The translations under genes were made by a program, and so were the position numbers. From contig NZ_JBCAUS010000002.1 in the NCBI RefSeq assembly GCF_038432375.1, positions 434,001 through 498,000 on the forward strand: a DNA stretch of 64,000 nt, in the 5' to 3' direction. The DNA comes from Methanococcoides sp. LMO-2 (GTDB lineage Archaea > Halobacteriota > Methanosarcinia > Methanosarcinales > Methanosarcinaceae). The first letter of the stretch is position 1, and the number at the start of each line of letters is the position of its first letter. Below are positions 60,498 through 64,000 of the stretch, in pieces. Below the pieces are notes generated by a model that searched no databases, had not been told where the DNA came from, and saw only the letters and a list, made by a program, of their open reading frames with translations.

Positions 60498-61250
60498 TTA
60501 TAGACCAAGTTTCTCCGCGATCTTTGCGACCTCTTGTACAGCACCGGAGTCATCAGAAAGATCGAAAAGGGGAAGACCCTCCAGATCCCTTTCTGCGATC
60601 ATGCTGTCCATTGGAACAGTCCCGATAAGTTCGAGATCAAGACCTTCTGCGGTTCTCTTGATCGCTTCCTTATTGGTATCTGTGACCTTGTTGGCAACAA
60701 CGTAGATGTTTTTGACATTGGTCTCAAGTTCCTCGGTGAGTTCCCTGATACGCTCTGCAGTTCTCAGACCACGTCTTGAACCATCAGTGACCACGATAAG
60801 GTCATCGACATCACGGATGATCTTGCGGCTGAAATGTTCAAGCCCTGCTTCTGTATCGAGGATGACAACATCGTAGTTCTTTACGACCTTGTCCATGATA
60901 CCACGGAGCAGGTTGTTTACATAACAGTAACATCCTGAACCTTCCGGACGGCCCATTACAATAAGGTCGTAATTGTCCATCTCCTCGAGGATCTCATAGA
61001 TCTTTGACTCGAATATTGTCTCCTTGTTAACATCAGGAGGGAAGTTGTCCCTTTCGTCCTGCATGAACTGTTTCATATCACCAACAGTCTTGATGGTCTC
61101 ACAACCGAGGGTCTCCGGAAGATTTGTATCCGGATCTGCATCGATGGCAAGGACCAGTTTGTCAGTTTTTGTAAGATGGCGGATGAGAAGACTGGTTATT
61201 GCAGTCTTCCCTGTTCCACCCTTACCTGTTATTGCAATTACTTTAGCCAC
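60498..61250 (-). CDS. CooC-like nickel insertion ATPase
   Basis: A 250-residue ParA/MinD-type ATPase that in CODH systems helps load nickel into the catalytic C or A cluster. The deviant Walker A is GKGGTGKTAI (residues 8-17); the ADADPDTNLP loop and IVVTDGSRRGLRTAERI switch are typical of CooC. GSGCYCYVNNLLRG (about residue 105) carries the CxC motif that binds nickel between two subunits. Position between cdhC and cdhD is the usual one in the Methanosarcinales operon. Confidence 0.92.
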   Translation of the reverse strand: MAKVIAITGKGGTGKTAITSLLIRHLTKTDKLVLAIDADPDTNLPETLGCETIKTVGDMKQFMQDERDNFPPDVNKETIFESKIYEILEEMDNYDLIVMGRPEGSGCYCYVNNLLRGIMDKVVKNYDVVILDTEAGLEHFSRKIIRDVDDLIVVTDGSRRGLRTAERIRELTEELETNVKNIYVVANKVTDTNKEAIKRTAEGLDLELIGTVPMDSMIAERDLEGLPLFDLSDDSGAVQEVAKIAEKLGL

Positions 61251-61262
61251 AGAAGACCTCGT

Positions 61263-62663
61263 TTACTCCTTTTTCTGGATTATCACTTTGTCTATGCTGA
61301 CCTTTGCGTTCTTGAGGATGATCTTGACACCGCCTGTACCGGATGAAGATGGCATCATCATTGGCATACCCTGCATTGGCATTGCTGCCTGCATCATTGT
61401 TGGTGCTGCTGCTTCTTCCTTTACCTCTTCCTCTTCTTCAGGCTCTTCCTCTGCTTCCCATCTCTCAACGATCGGATGAGCTTTGTCAGTAAGGAAATTC
61501 CTCAATGAATCAAGGTCTGCTGCATCTTCTTCGGTTGCGACCTTATCAGCGATCTCAGCCGGAATATCAGAAAGTACACGGTCCTTCAGGTTCTTTGGCA
61601 TCCATACAACACGGCCCCATCCGCCATCTGCCTGGATGAACTTTGGTGACCTGAAGTAGTTGATACCTACACCAAGGAAACCGGCAACCTGCTTTCCACC
61701 ACCTGTCTGACCTGCCATTGTGGAGAATGGAAGACCGTTTGGTGCAGTGCCTGCATAGTCCCTGTCTATCCAGCCAATACCATCGACCTCAGGTATGTAG
61801 AAACCTACTACCTCGAAGCAACCACAGGATGTGTGTGGATATTCGAAGAATGAGTGAAGCTTGATACGGTCATATTCGCCGCTTGAAAGTGACTTTGCGA
61901 TCTCGTTAACACCGGAGAACTCACCGGATTCCACATCGATCACATCGCCTTTAGGAATAGCGAACTGTGGCCCTTCTGGATCTACCTTTGCTGCTGCACG
62001 ACCGTCGAACCAGTTGATGGCACCACAAAGTGAGATCCTGTCTGGTGTTATTACACAAACATTGGATGGTGCAAATGACTGACAGAGACTGCATCCGTAG
62101 AATGTGTCAACATCTTCCTCATGCAGGTCACGGGTCCTGTCGTCCCTTGACTGGTAGACTGCCTTTACAGCGTCCATCTCTTTCTCGATCTCAGCGAGGT
62201 CTGTTACATAGACAGCTTCGACCTTCTCAATGAATGGAAGCTCGTTCTTGAAGAGCATCATAACAGCTTTTGCGATCGGTTCAAAGGATGTTAAGCCCTT
62301 GGACACAGCATCCTTGCTGACACGAACCCAGACATCATAGCGCTGGTTCAGGTGCATCATACCCTGGATGTAGTTCTGGAAATCGTGGTTCCTACGTTCG
62401 ACAATGGACTCGAGGTCTTCTTCCACAAGTTCTCCTGCGATCTTGTAGATCATTGCGAATGGGTGTCTTGAACCTTCTTCCATCTCTGAAAGGTCAGGGC
62501 CGATAAGTGTAAACCTACCGTCCTCTACCTCATCCATAGGTGTAGCTCTTACAAGCTCATATCCTTTTGATTTCGGTCCTGAGAGTTCGACGTGCATGCC
62601 ATCCTTTCTAATCCTTTCCCCTTCGAACATAGGGGAAATCTCAAAGGGGAATTCTTCTGCCAT
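61263..62663 (-). CDS. cdhC: Acetyl-CoA synthase (CODH/ACS beta subunit)
   Basis: Contains the nickel-nickel-iron-sulfur A cluster where CO, the methyl group and CoA are joined. Cluster cysteines occur in YGCSLCQSFAPSNVC (about residues 188-202), SLCGAINWFDG and PHTSCGCFEV, as in acetyl-CoA synthases. The 466-residue length lacks the N-terminal CODH-docking domain of bacterial enzymes, as expected in methanogens. The C-terminus has a glutamate-rich stretch (EEPEEEEEVKEEAAAP) and a methionine-rich linker (MMQAAMPMQGMPMMM) before a small final domain. Follows cdhB after about 60 bases. Confidence 0.97.
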   Translation of the reverse strand: MAEEFPFEISPMFEGERIRKDGMHVELSGPKSKGYELVRATPMDEVEDGRFTLIGPDLSEMEEGSRHPFAMIYKIAGELVEEDLESIVERRNHDFQNYIQGMMHLNQRYDVWVRVSKDAVSKGLTSFEPIAKAVMMLFKNELPFIEKVEAVYVTDLAEIEKEMDAVKAVYQSRDDRTRDLHEEDVDTFYGCSLCQSFAPSNVCVITPDRISLCGAINWFDGRAAAKVDPEGPQFAIPKGDVIDVESGEFSGVNEIAKSLSSGEYDRIKLHSFFEYPHTSCGCFEVVGFYIPEVDGIGWIDRDYAGTAPNGLPFSTMAGQTGGGKQVAGFLGVGINYFRSPKFIQADGGWGRVVWMPKNLKDRVLSDIPAEIADKVATEEDAADLDSLRNFLTDKAHPIVERWEAEEEPEEEEEVKEEAAAPTMMQAAMPMQGMPMMMPSSSGTGGVKIILKNAKVSIDKVIIQKKE

Positions 62664-62725
62664 ATTTTATCCTCCGTTTATGGTCATCTAATTGTTGTAA
62701 TGTGATTTATGTAATTTTGTTGGTC

Positions 62726-63241
62726 TTAGAGATTCTCGATCAATTCATCCAGTGCTTCGATGTGAACCTCAGGGCTGATGTTCCCGAAGGACATGGTAGC
62801 GTTCTGGACGTAATGCCTTTCAATTGAAATGGTCTTGAGGCTGGAAAAGCTCTTGAGACCGGAAAGTACCTGGTTGAGATAGTATTTCATATGTCCCAGC
62901 ATGATTACGGTATCATACTGCCCTTCGCCGTCAAGTCCATTCCAGTTCGGATCACAAAGGTAGGTTGCCAGTAAATGCACGTTAATGTATTTTGCATTGA
63001 CACCAGAATCCACCATTCCACTGATAGAGTGGCCGGTAGCTGCTACCGGCAAATCTGCTTTCTTTGCAATCTCGATGGTACGCTTCAACAGCTCTTCATC
63101 CTTAAGGATCTGTGATCCTACGATGAAAAGAGGGCGTTTTGCCTTTGAGATCATCTTTCCAGCAACATTTGGCTGTACTGCCTTTGAGGTCTTGCAACCG
63201 TATGTGCAGTGTATCTGAGTGTTCTTAATAACGTCGACCAT
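62726..63241 (-). CDS. cdhB: CODH/ACS epsilon subunit
   Basis: Small subunit of the alpha-epsilon CO dehydrogenase component, with a Rossmann-like FAD/NAD-related fold ([37 protein letters not shown]) and a conserved [16 protein letters not shown] region; its exact role is not settled. The 171-residue protein starts at ATG 63241, with AAGGAGG (63249-63255, minus strand) inside the end of cdhA. A TTG at 63259 in frame would overlap cdhA and is unlikely. Confidence 0.96.
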   Translation of the reverse strand: MVDVIKNTQIHCTYGCKTSKAVQPNVAGKMISKAKRPLFIVGSQILKDEELLKRTIEIAKKADLPVAATGHSISGMVDSGVNAKYINVHLLATYLCDPNWNGLDGEGQYDTVIMLGHMKYYLNQVLSGLKSFSSLKTISIERHYVQNATMSFGNISPEVHIEALDELIENL

Positions 63242-63243
63242 GA

Positions 63244-63999
63244 TTAAGCCTCCTTGCAAAGTCTCTTAAGGTTAGTCGGCTGTGCTGAAACATCGGATTT
63301 CATTGCTGGTCCGGAAAGGATCTTCTTTCTCTTCCAGTCGATCTCCCATCCATGTTCTGCTTCCAGGATCTTCAGCAACTCTTCACGCTTTGCGAGCGGA
63401 AGATCTGTCTCGGTCCTGACAAACTTGTGCCAGTCGTCGGGCATGACACCGAGATATTTCTGGGTAAGCTCAATGTAATGTGTCAGCTTGATCATTCTTC
63501 CCATGTTGTTATCACTTGGGCGGATGCAGCTCTTTGCGAGCATTGGCATCATTTCCTCAACGGTCTCAGCAGTGGTAAGCAGATAGTCCGGAGCTGCCGG
63601 GATTGGCATCTCGCTTCCATCCCTTGCGTCAAAGACCTTCCATTTCTCTTCCTCATATGGCTTTGCGATAAGTGCCCTGCGGTACTTTGAACCATGAGGA
63701 CCGAGGATTACAGGGACACCAAGTCTGTTGCAGCCTGTTCCGATGGAAGCTGCCTTCTGGGAGTATGCACCCCATGCAACACCAACAGCACCAACACGAT
63801 TGAGTGTGTAATCTGCGATCTCCTCGTAGTTACCGGAGATGTTCTTCTGTGCGAAGATAGCTGCGACCTTGATAACAGCACCTGAGATGTGTGAGTTGGA
63901 AACACATGAACCTGTGTTCATCAGGCCACCGCTCCTGAACCTTGATGGATACTGCTCGTAAAGTGTCAGGCCATCCTCGTTCTTGTACATACCGAGGTC
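63244..63999 (-). CDS. cdhA: CO dehydrogenase alpha subunit (3' part)
   Basis: C-terminal 251 residues of the CO dehydrogenase catalytic subunit, continuing past the right edge of the window (in-frame codons upstream of ATG 63990 are open). Features include [21 protein letters not shown] (about 20 residues, cluster cysteine in GSCVSN), [22 protein letters not shown] and the tail [18 protein letters not shown]. The nickel C cluster and most iron-sulfur ligands lie off-window. It is the upstream gene of the cdhABC-cooC-cdhDE operon. Confidence 0.95.
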   Translation of the reverse strand, partial: DLGMYKNEDGLTLYEQYPSRFRSGGLMNTGSCVSNSHISGAVIKVAAIFAQKNISGNYEEIADYTLNRVGAVGVAWGAYSQKAASIGTGCNRLGVPVILGPHGSKYRRALIAKPYEEEKWKVFDARDGSEMPIPAAPDYLLTTAETVEEMMPMLAKSCIRPSDNNMGRMIKLTHYIELTQKYLGVMPDDWHKFVRTETDLPLAKREELLKILEAEHGWEIDWKRKKILSGPAMKSDVSAQPTNLKRLCKEA

Positions 64000-64000
64000 C

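Noticed and set aside
57728-64000. In-frame UAG (pyrrolysine) readthrough in the CODH/ACS genes
   Set aside because: All genes there end normally and at family length; no methylamine methyltransferase gene is in the window.

Overview
The window comes from a methanogenic archaeon, most likely a salt-adapted, methylotrophic member of the Methanosarcinaceae (a Methanococcoides- or Methanolobus-like organism; genus is inference). The evidence is a cdh (acetyl-CoA decarbonylase/synthase) operon at the right end, a methanogenesis marker 11 gene, archaeal information-processing genes (TFE, aCPSF1/FttA, proteasome beta, NMD3), archaeal lipid biosynthesis (geranylgeranyl reductase), TATA/BRE promoters, and genes for the osmolytes N-epsilon-acetyl-beta-lysine and glycine betaine. 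No tRNA, rRNA, CRISPR array or insertion sequence was found.

Layout. 1-3158: 3' part of iorA, then iorB and an aryl-CoA ligase, joined by ATGA overlaps. 3.2-8.9 kb: small membrane and metal-binding proteins (two under 60 residues), a ferredoxin-like protein, a DUF1614 protein, a KaiC-like ATPase with a possible DNA-binding N-terminus, and dihydroorotase. 9.2-13.4 kb: complete pstSCAB-phoU phosphate operon behind an AT-rich promoter and a leader able to hide the pstS ribosome binding site. 13.4-20.2 kb: accessory genes, including a phosphoesterase, an acetyltransferase, endonuclease V, a DUF4386/oxidoreductase cluster headed by a near-perfect palindrome, and an amidase. 20.5-28.5 kb: an osmoadaptation region with an Ota-type betaine ABC transporter carrying two solute-binding proteins, an EamA transporter, and ablA-ablB. 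An unexplained 20-bp-period repeat array lies between ablB and the EamA gene. 28.7-31.2 kb: methanogenesis marker 11 with an IorA-like protein lacking ferredoxin motifs. 31.3-34.9 kb: MarR, a reductase and a UvrA paralogue, a possible drug-response cassette. 35-42.3 kb: radC, a mobB-moaE fusion, a Na+/solute symporter with a 38-residue partner, a DUF2117 protein, a regulator, a ubiquitin-like sulfur-carrier protein with a 41-residue partner, and a HAD phosphatase. 42.4-49.9 kb: leftward archaeal housekeeping genes: fttA, psmB, an HD protein, tfe, an ATP-grasp enzyme, nmd3 and geranylgeranyl reductase. 50.4-56.6 kb: one very large exported CobN-like protein. 56.7-57.7 kb: a membrane-anchored hydrolase. 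57.7-64 kb: cdhE, cdhD, a CooC-like gene, cdhC, cdhB and the 3' part of cdhA.

How the genes work together: CODH/ACS makes or splits acetyl-CoA using nickel (CooC-like ATPase) and a corrinoid protein (CdhDE). The IOR/CoA-ligase genes link aryl acids to aromatic amino acids through ferredoxin. Pst imports phosphate; Ota and Abl import or make osmolytes.

The most unusual items are the surface-exposed CobN protein with immunoglobulin-like inserts, the OtaA gene with no ATG/GTG/TTG start, the 20-bp-period array, the pstS leader structure, the 30-bp palindrome at 18.6 kb, and several conserved-looking genes under 60 codons.
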